Under the pieces are notes generated by a model, which saw nothing but the letters and a program-made list of their open reading frames with translations, was not told where the DNA came from and did not search any database. A DNA stretch of 64,000 bases from Variovorax sp. OK212 (GTDB lineage Bacteria > Pseudomonadota > Gammaproteobacteria > Burkholderiales > Burkholderiaceae_C): the NCBI RefSeq assembly GCF_900112425.1, contig NZ_FOLP01000011.1:124001-188000 (forward strand). The letters run 5' to 3'. The position numbers were made by a program, and so were the translations under genes. The stretch's first letter is position 1, and each line of letters opens with the position of its first letter. This document shows, one piece after another, positions 51,467 through 61,174 of the stretch.

Positions 51467-52131
51467 GGTTGTTTTCTCCCGGCGGCAAAGCGCCGTTCGA
51501 GCCGGCGCAGGCCGTACACCAGCGGCAGGCTCATCAGCAGGTAGAGCAGGGCGACCAGCGTGTAGACCGTCATGTTCTGGAAGGTCGACGACGCGATGAG
51601 CTGGCCCGCGCGCGTCATCTCGGCCACCGTGATGGTGGAGACCAGCGAGGAGTCCTTCAGCATCATCACCAGCGTGTTGCCGTAGGGCGGCAGCGCGATG
51701 CGAAAGGCCTGCGGCAGGATCACGCGGCGCATGATCAGCGCCGAGCGCATGCCCATGGCCTGCGCGGCCTCGCGCTGGCCCGGGTCGACCGCCTCGATGC
51801 CGGCGCGGAAGTTCTCCGCCTGGTAGGCCGAGTAGGCGATGCCCAGGCCGATCACCCCGGCCTGGAAGGCCGAGAGCTGGATGCCGAACTCGGGCAGCAC
51901 GAAGTAGATGTAGAACAGCTGCACGATGATCGGCAGCCCGCGGATCACGTTGACGATCACCGTGCCCGTCCATGCGAGCGCGCGCACGGGCGAGAGCTTC
52001 ATCAGCGCGAGCGCGAGGCCGAGCACGCTGCTGAGCACGAAAGCGAGCACGGTGACCTGCACCGTGACCACCGCGCCCTGCAGGAGGATCGGCAGGAAGT
52101 CCTGCGCGTTCTGGAGAAAGGAGGCAGCCAT
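51463..52131 (-). CDS. Polar amino acid ABC importer permease
   Basis: A 222-residue HisM/GlnP-type permease with about five membrane helices and the EAA motif EAAQAMGMRSALIMRRVILP. It is the only permease gene, so the pore is probably a homodimer. It overlaps the ATPase by 4 bases and lies 12 bases after the binding-protein gene. Confidence 0.94.
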
Positions 52132-52143
52132 GGATGCGATGCC

Positions 52144-52911
52144 TCAGATGCCCCACTTCTGCACGATCTTCGCCAGCGTGCCGTCGGCCTTGACGGCGGC
52201 AATGGCCTTGTTCAGCCGCGCCAGCGTCTCGGTGTCGCCCTTGCGCACCACCAGGCACACGTCGCCCACGTTCACCGGCTTGTAGCTGTCGACCAGCTTC
52301 ACGCCGGGGAAGGTGTTCTGGCGGATCTGGTAGGCCATGATGGGTTGGTCGCCCAGGCCCGCCTTGATGCGCCCGAGCGAGAGGTCGCGCGTCATGTCGG
52401 CCACCGAGTCGTAGCTGCGCACCTCCTTGAAGATGCCCTTCTTGGTGAGCATGTCGAGAAACACAGTGCCCACCTGCGCGCCCACCACCTCGCCCTTGAG
52501 CTCGTCGAGCGACACATAGGCGCGCTTGTCGTCGCCCTTCACCAGCAGGCCTTCGCCGTATGAATACACCGGGTCGCTGAAGTCGACCACCTCCTGGCGC
52601 GCCGGCGTCTTCAGCATGGCGGCCGAGACGATGTCGATCTTGCGGGCCGTGAGCGAAGGAATGAGCGCGGAGAACACCGTCTGCTGCACGTTCACGCTGA
52701 AGCCGCCGGCCTTGCCCACGGCGGTGACGGTGTCGACCATCATTCCCTGGATGCTGTTGGTCTTCACGTCCAGGAAGGTGAAGGGCACGCCGGTGGCGGT
52801 GGCGCCCACGTTGTAGCTCGGCGCGGCAGCCTGCGCGGCGGCCAGCGAGGCGGTGCCCGCGATGCACAGGCCCAGGGCCAGGCGATGAAGGTGGCGAACG
52901 ATGCGGTTCAT
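52144..52911 (-). CDS. Polar amino acid ABC importer substrate-binding protein
   Basis: A 255-residue SBP_bac_3 protein with a signal peptide ending LAAAQA. The mature fold has KTNSIQGMMVDTVTAVGKAG, KIDIVSAAMLKTPARQEVVD and GAQVGTVFLDML. ATG 52911 follows GAGGAG with ~8 bases; the frame is open further upstream. The ligand is unknown; the oxidase at the end of the operon suggests an amine or N-substituted amino acid. Confidence 0.92.
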   Translation of the reverse strand: MNRIVRHLHRLALGLCIAGTASLAAAQAAAPSYNVGATATGVPFTFLDVKTNSIQGMMVDTVTAVGKAGGFSVNVQQTVFSALIPSLTARKIDIVSAAMLKTPARQEVVDFSDPVYSYGEGLLVKGDDKRAYVSLDELKGEVVGAQVGTVFLDMLTKKGIFKEVRSYDSVADMTRDLSLGRIKAGLGDQPIMAYQIRQNTFPGVKLVDSYKPVNVGDVCLVVRKGDTETLARLNKAIAAVKADGTLAKIVQKWGI

Positions 52912-53021
52912 GGAAGCACTCCTCGAGGAAAGAAGATGAAACGTTGAAAACAAGGCAAGGCAACGAAGAAAACCCGAAGCGGGCGGCTGCATCCGGCGAT
53001 GCAACATGCATGCCAATAATC

Positions 53022-53053
53022 GATTCAATCGAATCTTCTTTCAATAAATGAAA
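53022..53053. promoter_or_regulatory. Two dyads in the divergent importer/IclR region
   Basis: GATTC-N4-GAATC (53022-53035) and TTTCA-N5-TGAAA (53039-53053) lie in a strongly AT-rich stretch of the 208-base gap between the importer operon and IclR. They are candidate IclR operators or promoter elements. Confidence 0.5.
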
Positions 53054-53119
53054 ACCACTAGTCGAATTGAAAGAATCGATATTCGATATTTCAGTTCGAG
53101 ATGGCTATACTTCCCGGCC

Positions 53120-53959
53120 ATGGACGCCACACCCCGATCTGCTGCCGATACCCCCGCCGCCCCCCCCGCCGACACCGCCCCCGAGGACAGCCAGAGCCTG
53201 CTGTTCAACCAGTCGCTGGAGAAGGGCCTGGCCGTGCTGCGCGCCTTCAGCGCCCGGCGCCGCACCATGACGCTGGCCGACGTGGCCGAGGCCACCGACA
53301 TCACCAAGAGCTCGGCCCAGCGCATGGTCTTCACGCTCGAGAAGCTGGGCTACGTGCGCAAGCACCCCAAGACGCGGCGCTACCAGCTCACGCCGCGCGT
53401 GATGGAAATCGGCTTCAACTACCTGGCGGCCCACTCGCTGATCGACGTGGCCAACCCGTTCCTGTCGGAGCTCACCAAGGTGACGACCGAGACCTCGTGC
53501 CTCACCGAGCCCGACGGGCTGGACATGGTCTACGTGGCGCGCTTCGTCAGCGCGCAGTTCGTGCCGGTGCACATGCCCATCGGCAGCCGCATCCCCATGT
53601 ACTGCACCGCGTCGGGCCGCGCCTTCCTGAGCGCGCTGCCCGAAGAAGAAGCGCGTGCGCTCATCGAGGCCTCCGACCGCGTGGCCCACACCATGCATAC
53701 CTGCACCGATGTGGACGAGATCCTCCGGACGCTGCGCCAGGCGCGGCAGCAGGGCTTCGCCACCAATGCCGAGGAGCTGTTCCTGGGCGACATGACCATC
53801 GCCGCGCCGGTGCTGGGCAGCCAGGGCCGGCCGGTGGCCTCGGTGCACGTGGTGGCGCCGACCAGCCGCTGGACGATGGACGAGGCGGTGCGCAAGCTGG
53901 CGCCCACGCTGCTGTTGTTCGCGCGTTCGCTCACCAGCTCGGCGCGCAGCATCGACTGA
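53120..53959 (+). CDS. IclR-family transcriptional regulator (PcaR/PobR-like)
   Basis: A 279-residue IclR protein. The winged helix has SLEKGLAVLRAFSARRRTMT and LADVAEATDITKSSAQRMVF; the effector domain has IGSRIPMYCTASGRAFLSAL and PVASVHVVAPTSRWT, closer to the PcaR/PobR group than the other two IclR proteins here. An Ala/Pro-rich head precedes the DNA-binding domain. It is divergent from the importer-oxidase operon and probably regulates it. Confidence 0.93.
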   Translation: MDATPRSAADTPAAPPADTAPEDSQSLLFNQSLEKGLAVLRAFSARRRTMTLADVAEATDITKSSAQRMVFTLEKLGYVRKHPKTRRYQLTPRVMEIGFNYLAAHSLIDVANPFLSELTKVTTETSCLTEPDGLDMVYVARFVSAQFVPVHMPIGSRIPMYCTASGRAFLSALPEEEARALIEASDRVAHTMHTCTDVDEILRTLRQARQQGFATNAEELFLGDMTIAAPVLGSQGRPVASVHVVAPTSRWTMDEAVRKLAPTLLLFARSLTSSARSID

Positions 53960-54057
53960 CGGCCGATCAGGCCCATAAGGTTTCGCGCATCGCGCGGGCG
54001 GCGGCAGCCCTTATGCTTTGCGGGATCACAACGCAGCAGCATCCGCCGCTCCCCACC

Positions 54058-55119
54058 ATGACCGATTTCCGCCCCACCTACGACACGCGCTTCGACCGTA
54101 TCGCCGCCGATCGCCTGCCCGACCTGCTGCGCGCCATGCCCAAGGCCGAGCTGCACATGCACATCGAAGGCTCGCTCGAGCCCGAGCTCATCTTCGCGCT
54201 CGCGCAGCGCAACGGCGTGTCCATTCCGTACGCCAGCGTCGAGGAGCTGCGCAAGGCCTACGCCTTCACCAACCTGCAGACCTTCCTGGACATCTACTAC
54301 GCCGGCGCCAGCGTGCTGCTCGAGGAGCAGGACTTCTACGACATGGCCTGGGCCTACCTGGAGCGCGCCGCCGCCGACAACGTGGTGCACACCGAGATGT
54401 TCTTCGACCCGCAGACGCACACCGCGCGCGGCGTGGCGATGGAGACGGTGGTCAACGGCCTGCACCGCGCCTGCGTCGACGCGCAGCCGAAACTCGGTGT
54501 GAGCGCTTCGCTCATCCTGTGCTTCCTGCGCCACCTGAGCGAGGAGGAAGCCTTCGAGACGCTGGAACAGGCGCTGCCCTACCGCGACAAGTTCATCGGC
54601 GTGGGGCTCGACTCCAGCGAAGTCGGCCACCCGCCCGAGAAGTTCGCGCGCGTGTTCGCGCGCTGCCGCGAGCTGGGCCTGCACCTGGTCGCGCACGCGG
54701 GCGAAGAAGGCCCGCCGGCCTATGTGTGGAGCGCGCTCGACGTGCTGAAGGTCGAACGTGTCGACCACGGCGTGCAGAGCGCCAAAGACCCGGCGCTGAT
54801 GCAGCGCCTCGCGCAGGACCGCATTCCGCTCACCGTGTGCCCGCTGTCCAACCTCAAGCTCTGCGTGTTTCCCGACCTGGCGCAGCACAACCTGGGCACG
54901 CTGCTCGACGCAGGCCTGGTCGCCACCGTGAACTCGGACGACCCGGCCTACTTCGGCGGCTACATGAACCAGAACTTCCTCGAGACCTTCGCGGCCACCG
55001 GCCTGGGCGTGCGGCACGCCTGGCAGCTCGCGGCCAACAGCTTCGAGGGCAGCTTCATCGACGAGGCCGCCAAGCGCGCTTACGTCGACCGGCTCAACGC
55101 AGTCTTCGCGAGCTTCTGA
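54058..55119 (+). CDS. Adenine deaminase, type 2 (adenosine deaminase family)
   Basis: A 353-residue zinc amidohydrolase. Zn and catalytic motifs are ELHMHIEGSLEPE (HxH), VAHAGEEGPPAYVW (catalytic Glu), RVDHGVQ and VNSDDPAYFGG. LRKAYAFTNLQTFLDIYYAG, DSSEVGHPPEKF and CPLSNLKLCVFPDL match the Pseudomonas PA0148-like adenine deaminases that I remember rather than true adenosine deaminases. It converts adenine to hypoxanthine plus ammonia. It overlaps the convergent MFS gene by 40 bases. Confidence 0.9.
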   Translation: MTDFRPTYDTRFDRIAADRLPDLLRAMPKAELHMHIEGSLEPELIFALAQRNGVSIPYASVEELRKAYAFTNLQTFLDIYYAGASVLLEEQDFYDMAWAYLERAAADNVVHTEMFFDPQTHTARGVAMETVVNGLHRACVDAQPKLGVSASLILCFLRHLSEEEAFETLEQALPYRDKFIGVGLDSSEVGHPPEKFARVFARCRELGLHLVAHAGEEGPPAYVWSALDVLKVERVDHGVQSAKDPALMQRLAQDRIPLTVCPLSNLKLCVFPDLAQHNLGTLLDAGLVATVNSDDPAYFGGYMNQNFLETFAATGLGVRHAWQLAANSFEGSFIDEAAKRAYVDRLNAVFASF

Positions 55120-56405
55120 TCTGAAACCACGGGCCGCGGCACCAGCAGCGGCATCGCCACCAGCGCGCACGCGCTGGCCGCCAGCCACACCAGCGGCCAG
55201 CCCTGCAGCGCCAGCAGGTGCGGAATGGAAAACGGCGTGATGAAGCACACCAGGAACACGCTGGTGTTGGCCATGCCCAGCGCGGTGCCGGCGCGCGCCG
55301 CGCCGGCCAGCGTGGCGAGCTCGGTGTAGGCCACGCCGTGCCAGGCCGACACGCACACCCCGCTCGCACCCAGCAGCGCCACCAGCGCGACGCGCAGCGC
55401 CAGTGAATCGGCCGCGTGTGCGCCGGCCGCCATCGCCAGCACCGCGAGGCCCGCGAACAGCAGCACGCTGAGCGCGCTGCAGGCCCGCAGGTAGGCCGGC
55501 CGGTTGCGCCGCCGGTCGGTCCAGCGGCCGCTCCACACGCGCATGACCATCGCGCCGACCTGCACGGACACCATCGTCGCGGTGATCGCCGCCAGGCCCG
55601 CGTGGCCGAAGTCGTGCAGGAACACCGTGCCGAAGGACAGCACCGCGAACTGCGGCGCGCAAAGAATGCCGATGCCGGCCACGATGCGCCACACGCGGGG
55701 GTCGCGCAGCGGGCCGGACTCGGGTGCCATGGCTCCTGCAGCCTTGGCGTGCGATGCGACCGGCGCGATGGCCGGCTCGTGCACCCAGGCCCAGCTCATC
55801 GCCGCGCTCAGTGCGCACAGCAGCGCGAGCAGCCCGTACAGCGTGGCAAAGCCGAAATGCAGCGCCACGAAGGGCAGCACCAGCGCACCGATGCCGCCGC
55901 CCAGCGGCACGGCCGTCTGGCGGATGCTCATGGCCAGGCCGCGCTCGCTGGCGTCGAACCAGGTCATCACCGCGCGCCCGCTCGCGCCGTTCACGCTGCC
56001 GCCCAGCAGGCCCACCAGCAGCAGGCCCGCACCGAGCCAGCCGAGCCCGGGGATGTGGCCCGCCGCCGGCGCAGCCCACAGTGCCATGGCAACCAGCGCG
56101 ACGGCCGTGCTGCCCAGGCCCATCAGCAGCACCGGCCGATCGCCCCAGCGGTCGGTCAAGAGGCCCCAGGGCAGCTCGCTCACCGCGATGCCCAGGCCCA
56201 TGAGCCCGAGCACCAGGCCGAGCGTGGCGTTGTCGAGCTGGTAGCCGGTGCGCATCAGCACGGCGGTCATGGGGATGCCGCTGAAGGCCACCGAGAACGC
56301 GGCATTGGCGGCCACGCCGGCGGCCAGCACCTTCCAGCGGTGGCGCGGCGACAGCGCCGTGGAAGCAGGAGAGGAACGAGATGAGGAAGTGGGCGAACGT
56401 GTCAT
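55080..56405 (-). CDS. MFS transporter
   Basis: A 441-residue major facilitator with 12 predicted helices. The loop 2-3 motif reads ELPWGLLTDRWGDRPVLL, and a matching VWSGRWTDRRRNRPAYL lies in the second half. The substrate is unknown. It is divergent from the LysR gene with a strong dyad between them, and its last 40 bases overlap the end of the adenine deaminase gene. Confidence 0.92.
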   Translation of the reverse strand: MTRSPTSSSRSSPASTALSPRHRWKVLAAGVAANAAFSVAFSGIPMTAVLMRTGYQLDNATLGLVLGLMGLGIAVSELPWGLLTDRWGDRPVLLMGLGSTAVALVAMALWAAPAAGHIPGLGWLGAGLLLVGLLGGSVNGASGRAVMTWFDASERGLAMSIRQTAVPLGGGIGALVLPFVALHFGFATLYGLLALLCALSAAMSWAWVHEPAIAPVASHAKAAGAMAPESGPLRDPRVWRIVAGIGILCAPQFAVLSFGTVFLHDFGHAGLAAITATMVSVQVGAMVMRVWSGRWTDRRRNRPAYLRACSALSVLLFAGLAVLAMAAGAHAADSLALRVALVALLGASGVCVSAWHGVAYTELATLAGAARAGTALGMANTSVFLVCFITPFSIPHLLALQGWPLVWLAASACALVAMPLLVPRPVVSDQKLAKTALSRST

Positions 56406-56464
56406 GTTGCGGTGCAGTCTCCGCCGTTGCCAAGGTTTTGAAAATCAGAAAATAATGAGTGGAT

Positions 56465-56483
56465 CGTCCTGAAAAACAGGACG
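56465..56483. promoter_or_regulatory. CGTCCTG-N5-CAGGACG dyad, candidate LysR operator
   Basis: Perfect 7-base arms around AAAAA, 20 bases before the LysR start and 59 bases from the MFS start, in the only gap between them. Confidence 0.65.
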
Positions 56484-56503
56484 GTTGAACCAAAGGAAAT
56501 GCC

Positions 56504-57568
56504 ATGAGCCAGGTGATGTTCGATCTCGACGTGCTGCGCAGCTTTGCCACCGGCATGGCGCTGGGCAGCTATGCGCGCGCGGCCGACAAGCTGGGCCGTT
56601 CGACGTCGGCCGTGAGCGCGCAGCTCAAGAAGCTGGAGTCGCAGGCCGGCACGGTGCTGTTCCGCAAGGCGGGCCGCGGGCTGGAGCTCACCGATGCCGG
56701 CGAGACGCTGCTGGCCTATGCCCACCGCATGCTCGAGCTCAACGAAGAGGCCAACGCCGCGATGCGCGGCGTCGATCTGCAAGGCTGGGTGCGGCTCGGG
56801 CTGCAGGAAGACTTCGGCGAGACGCTGCTGCCCGCCGTGCTCGGGCGCTTCGCGCGCGCGCACCCCAAGGTGCGCATCGAGGCGTGCGTGGCGCGCAGCG
56901 GCGAACTGCGCGAGCGGCTCGAACTCGGCCAGCTCGACCTGGCGCTGGCATGGGACGCGGGCGACCAGCCGCTGTCGCCGTATGCGGAGCGCGTGGCGCG
57001 GCTGCCGTTGTTGTGGATCGGGCCCAAGGCGCCCGACCGGGTCGATGCGCCGTGGTGGACCGAGCGCGAGCACCGCGCCCCCGGCGTGCGCCTGCCCAAA
57101 AGCAAGGAGCCGTTGCCGCTCATCATGCTGGACGCCCCGTGCCCGCTGCGCGAGATCGTCATCACCGCGCTCGACCGCGCCGGCCTGCCGTGGCGCCGCG
57201 CCTTCGGCAGCGCCAGCCTGGCGGCGCTGTGGGCCGCCACGTCGGCCGGGCTGGGCCTCACGGTGCGCACGCCGTTCGGGCTGCCTTCGCATGTGCGCAC
57301 GCTCGACCGCGCCACGCTGTCGCTGCCGGCGCTGCCGCAGATCTCGCTGGTGCTCTACCGCGCGCAGGCGCACTCCGAGGCGCCGGCGAGCCGGCTCGCC
57401 ACGCTGCTGCTGGAGGCGGTGCGCCAGCATGTGCAGCCCGTGGCGATGCCGATGCGTGAGAATCCGCCGCTGGAGACCAAGGCAAGAGCAAAAGAAAAGG
57501 CGAGACAGCATGGGCATGGGAACGAGCATGGGAACGGCAACGCACAACTTCCTGCATCTGTGGGATGA
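56504..57568 (+). CDS. LysR-family transcriptional regulator with His/Gly/Asn tail
   Basis: A 354-residue LTTR with winged helix ARAADKLGRSTSAVSAQLKK and a type-2 periplasmic-binding effector domain. The tail of about 40 residues (KARAKEKARQHGHGNEHGNG) is longer than usual and His-rich; it overlaps the start of the next regulator gene by 59 bases. It is divergent from the MFS gene. Confidence 0.92.
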   Translation: MSQVMFDLDVLRSFATGMALGSYARAADKLGRSTSAVSAQLKKLESQAGTVLFRKAGRGLELTDAGETLLAYAHRMLELNEEANAAMRGVDLQGWVRLGLQEDFGETLLPAVLGRFARAHPKVRIEACVARSGELRERLELGQLDLALAWDAGDQPLSPYAERVARLPLLWIGPKAPDRVDAPWWTEREHRAPGVRLPKSKEPLPLIMLDAPCPLREIVITALDRAGLPWRRAFGSASLAALWAATSAGLGLTVRTPFGLPSHVRTLDRATLSLPALPQISLVLYRAQAHSEAPASRLATLLLEAVRQHVQPVAMPMRENPPLETKARAKEKARQHGHGNEHGNGNAQLPASVG

Positions 57569-58340
57569 CAGGTTCCTGTACATCACGCCGGCGATCCAGT
57601 CGGGCCTGACGGCGCGTTCGTCGGCCACGCTGCTGGCCTCGGTCAGCGGCCACCCCTTCACGCTCGAGGCCGAAGACGGCACCCGCGTGCGCTGCACCGC
57701 CGCGCTGATCGCGCCGCACGTCTCGCGCCGGCTCGACGTCGACGGCTGCGGGCTGCTCTCGCTCAATCTCGACCCGGCCTCCAGCGCCTATCGCATGCTG
57801 GCCAGGCGCATGGGCGGCCACGGCATCCAGCCGATCGACGCGCGGCGCTTCGGCCGGCTGCGCGACGACTTCGAACCCGCGCAATGCGGCGTGCTGCCCG
57901 ACGAGCGGCTGCAGGCGCTCAGCGCGCAACTGGTCGAGTCCATCACCGAATGCCCCGAGCTGCAGCCGGCCATCGACCCGCGCATCGAGCGCGTGCTGCA
58001 GTCCATTCGCGCGCACGCGGGCCAGATCGCGCTGCCCGATCTCGCGGCCGTGGCCTGCCTGTCGCCCGACCGGCTCACGCACCTGTTCGCCGAGCAGGTG
58101 GGCGTGTCGGTGAAGCGCTATGCGCTGTGGACCAAGGTGCGCCGCACGGTGCAGCAGTTCACCGGGCAGAGCTCGCTGACCGAGGTGGCGCTGGTCAGCG
58201 GCTTCACCGACGCGGCGCACATGAGCCGCACCTTCCAGCGCTACTTCGGCCTGCCGCCTTCGTTCCTCGCGAGCCAGGTGTGCGTGACGGCGGACGAGCA
58301 CGCTTCGCATGCGTGGGGCCAGCACGCGCCGCTGCACTAG
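57510..58340 (+). CDS. AraC-family transcriptional regulator
   Basis: A 276-residue regulator with a short cupin-like N-terminal domain (ITPAIQSGLTARSSATLLAS) and a C-terminal AraC domain (ALPDLAAVACLSPDRLTHLF; LTEVALVSGFTDAAHMSRTF). ATG 57510, 57516 and 57528 are all possible starts; the first gives a 59-base overlap with LysR. Translation is probably coupled. Position suggests a role for the downstream acylase genes, 161 bases away (58341-58501), but this is not shown. Confidence 0.88.
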   Translation: MGMGTSMGTATHNFLHLWDDRFLYITPAIQSGLTARSSATLLASVSGHPFTLEAEDGTRVRCTAALIAPHVSRRLDVDGCGLLSLNLDPASSAYRMLARRMGGHGIQPIDARRFGRLRDDFEPAQCGVLPDERLQALSAQLVESITECPELQPAIDPRIERVLQSIRAHAGQIALPDLAAVACLSPDRLTHLFAEQVGVSVKRYALWTKVRRTVQQFTGQSSLTEVALVSGFTDAAHMSRTFQRYFGLPPSFLASQVCVTADEHASHAWGQHAPLH

Positions 58341-58501
58341 ACGCACATGAAGGCGCACACGTGGGCACACACGTCGGCGCACTCCAGCACGCACTGGCAA
58401 CAACCCTAGGTCATCGCAGCGGCTGCGTACAAGCCGCGGCCCGACGCGCTGCCTAAGCTCCGGATTGCTCCGCCAATAGAGCATCAACTGGAGACACATC
58501 A

Positions 58502-61033
58502 ATGAGACATTCGATCCGTCGCGGCGTGCTGCCGCTGTCGTTGCTCGCGCTCGCCACCGCGGCCGCCATCACCGCCTGCGGAGGAGGAGGCGGCGGCGGC
58601 AACGCAGGCTTCACCTTCCTTCCGCCCGCCACGCCGGCCAACCCGCCGCCCGACAGCACCTACAAGGCCGAGATCCGCCGCACGGCCATGGGCGTGCCGC
58701 ACATCAAGGCCGACAACTGGCCCGGCGCGGGCTACGGCTATGGCTACGCACAGGCCGAGGACGACCTGTGCACCATGGCCGACTCGTTCCTCACCTACCG
58801 CGGCGAGCGCTCGCAGTACTTCGGCGCCACGGCCAAGCTGCTGGCCGGCAGCACCATCGGGCAGCCGGTGAACCTCGAGTCCGACTTCTTCCACCGGCAC
58901 GTGATCTCGGCCGACGTGCTGAAGAAGATGATCGATGCGCAGCCCGACAACCTGAAGAAGCTGGTCGAAGGCTTCACCGCGGGCTACAACCGCTACGTGC
59001 GCGACGTGAAGGCCAGCGCCACGGCCCACGCGGCCTGCCGCGGCGAGGCATGGGTGCAGCCCATCACCACCGACGACATCTACCGCCGCATGTACGCGGC
59101 CAACCTCGCGGGCGGGTACAGCAATTTCCTGGCGAACATCTCCAGCGCCGAGGCCCCCGCCGTGGTGGGGCCGCTCAAGGTGTCGGCGCGCGGCCGCAGG
59201 AAGGCGGCCGCGGTGCAGCTCGCGGCGCTCGACGTCAAGGCGCCCGAGCTGCAGGTGGGCGGCCACGAGGGCGTGGGCAGCAACATGATCGGCTTCGGCA
59301 CTGCGGCCACCGGCGACGCGAGCCCGCTGCTGTTCGGCAACCCGCACTGGTACTGGCGCGGGCCCGACCGCTTCTACCAGGCGCAGCTCACCATTCCGGG
59401 CGAGCTGAACATCAGCGGCACGTCGTTCCTGGGCATTCCGGTGATCCTCATCGGCTTCAACGACAACATCGCCTGGAGCCACACGGTGTCGACCGCGCGG
59501 CGCTTCGGCTTCTTCCAGCTCAAGCTGGCCTCGGGCGACCCGACCAGCTACATGCGCGACGGCGCCGCCGTGAAGATGCAGCCCTCGGAAATCACGGTGA
59601 AGGTGAAGGGCACGGACGGCGCCACGACACAGGTCACGCGCACGCTCTACAAGAGCGAGTACGGACCCATGGTCAACCTGGCGCCGCTGAACAGCGGGCT
59701 GGCGTGGAGCCAGACCATGGCCTTCGCGATCCGCGACATCAACGGCGAGAACTACCGCACCTTCCGCAACTGGCTGCGCTGGAACCAGGCCAGGTCGCTC
59801 GACGAGTTCGTTGCCATCCAGCGCGAGGAAGCCGCCATTCCGTGGGTCAACACCGTGGCCGTGGGCCGCGGCAGCGCCAAGGCCTGGTACGCGGACATCG
59901 GCGCGGTGCCCAACGTGTCGCCGGCCCAGGTGACGGACTGCACCACGGCCGTGGGCGCTTCGATGCAGGCGACGCTGCCGCGCGTGCCCATCTTCGACGG
60001 CTCGCGCAGCGCCTGCGACTGGCAGACCGACGCCGACTCCGCGCAGAAGGGCGCCATCGGCGCGTCGCGCATGCCCAGCCTGACGCGCGACGACTACGTG
60101 GCCAACATGAACGACAGCTACTGGCTGGCCAACCCGAAGGCGCCCATGACCGGCTACCCGGACATCATGGGCCCGGCCGGCACCGAGGCGGTGAGCTTTC
60201 GCACCCGCATGGGCAACGTGCTGGCGCAGGGCCGCGTCGACGGCAGCGACAGCTACGGTGCGAAGGGCGCGACGCCCGACACCGTCAAGCGCATGGTGCT
60301 GAACAGCCGCGTGCTGACGGCCGAGCTGTTCAGGGCCGAGGCGCTGCCGATGGTCTGCGACGGCACGCCGATCGCGGTCGCCAAGGACCCGCTGACCAAC
60401 GAGGACATCGGCCCGAGCATCGACGTGAGCGCCGCCTGCGCCGCGCTCACGGCGTGGGACGGCACGGGTGTCACTGGCGCAAGGGGCGCGCACCTGTGGG
60501 ACGAGTTCTGGAGCCGCGCGTCGCGGATTCCGGCGGCCTCGCTCTACAACGTGCCGTTCAGCGCGGCCGACCCGATCCACACCCCGCGCGAGCTGAAGAG
60601 CACCGCCGGCACGCTGCTGCGCGAGGCCTTCGGCGCCGCCGTGGCGCGCGTGCAGGCCAGCGGCTATGCGGTGGACGCGGTGCGCGGCGAGTACCTGTTC
60701 GCCACGCGCGGCGGCAAGAAGATCCCGCTGTACGGCGGCTGCGGCGGGCCGGGCTACTTCACCATCTCGTGCTCGGAGAACCGGCTCGACAAGGGCGGCT
60801 ACACGATGGACGGCAACCCGAACGGCAACAGCTACATGCAGGTCGTGCGCTTCCCCGAAGGCGGTGTGGAGGCCCACACCTTCCTCACGTTCTCGCTGTC
60901 GGACGATCCGGCCTCCGCGCACAACGGCGACTACACGCGCGCCTACAGCGAGGGGAAGTGGCTCAAGGTGCCGTTCTCGGAAGCGGACATCAAGGCCGAC
61001 GCGGCTTTCAGCAGCACGGCCATCGCCGAATAG
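58502..61033 (+). CDS. Penicillin acylase-family lipoprotein 1
   Basis: An 843-residue Ntn-hydrolase precursor. Lipobox-like TAC is followed by a poly-Gly linker. The alpha-chain part begins YKAEIRRTAMGVPHIKADNW. Auto-cleavage should occur at G/S in GHEGVGSNMIGFG, making Ser 260 the N-terminal nucleophile of the beta chain; WSHTVSTARRFG contains the conserved His. The family includes penicillin, cephalosporin and AHL acylases (PvdQ/QuiP), so the target is an N-acyl bond, identity unknown. It is the first of a tandem pair. Confidence 0.88.
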   Translation: MRHSIRRGVLPLSLLALATAAAITACGGGGGGGNAGFTFLPPATPANPPPDSTYKAEIRRTAMGVPHIKADNWPGAGYGYGYAQAEDDLCTMADSFLTYRGERSQYFGATAKLLAGSTIGQPVNLESDFFHRHVISADVLKKMIDAQPDNLKKLVEGFTAGYNRYVRDVKASATAHAACRGEAWVQPITTDDIYRRMYAANLAGGYSNFLANISSAEAPAVVGPLKVSARGRRKAAAVQLAALDVKAPELQVGGHEGVGSNMIGFGTAATGDASPLLFGNPHWYWRGPDRFYQAQLTIPGELNISGTSFLGIPVILIGFNDNIAWSHTVSTARRFGFFQLKLASGDPTSYMRDGAAVKMQPSEITVKVKGTDGATTQVTRTLYKSEYGPMVNLAPLNSGLAWSQTMAFAIRDINGENYRTFRNWLRWNQARSLDEFVAIQREEAAIPWVNTVAVGRGSAKAWYADIGAVPNVSPAQVTDCTTAVGASMQATLPRVPIFDGSRSACDWQTDADSAQKGAIGASRMPSLTRDDYVANMNDSYWLANPKAPMTGYPDIMGPAGTEAVSFRTRMGNVLAQGRVDGSDSYGAKGATPDTVKRMVLNSRVLTAELFRAEALPMVCDGTPIAVAKDPLTNEDIGPSIDVSAACAALTAWDGTGVTGARGAHLWDEFWSRASRIPAASLYNVPFSAADPIHTPRELKSTAGTLLREAFGAAVARVQASGYAVDAVRGEYLFATRGGKKIPLYGGCGGPGYFTISCSENRLDKGGYTMDGNPNGNSYMQVVRFPEGGVEAHTFLTFSLSDDPASAHNGDYTRAYSEGKWLKVPFSEADIKADAAFSSTAIAE
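60771..61000 (+). repeat. Near-identical 3' tract shared with the second acylase gene (copy 1)
   Basis: This 230-base stretch matches 63414-63643 at an offset of 2643 bases with about 7 differences by eye, mostly at third codon positions. The rest of the two genes is much more divergent. Confidence 0.8.
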
Positions 61034-61174
61034 CGCGCAAAGACAAAGGCAAAGACGAGGCGGTGCGCGGCGCGCGGCGCGCCCGTGGCGCCGGTCTTTT
61101 AAGATCGGCGCAGAACGCGCCACGCACGCCATGCGCCACGCAGCTGCGTTCCTCCAACCCAACAGGAACACAGC

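Noticed and set aside
53530..56556. About 1000-codon antisense frame over IclR, adenine deaminase and the MFS gene
   Set aside because: Composition artefact of high GC; the real genes in this interval have clear family motifs.
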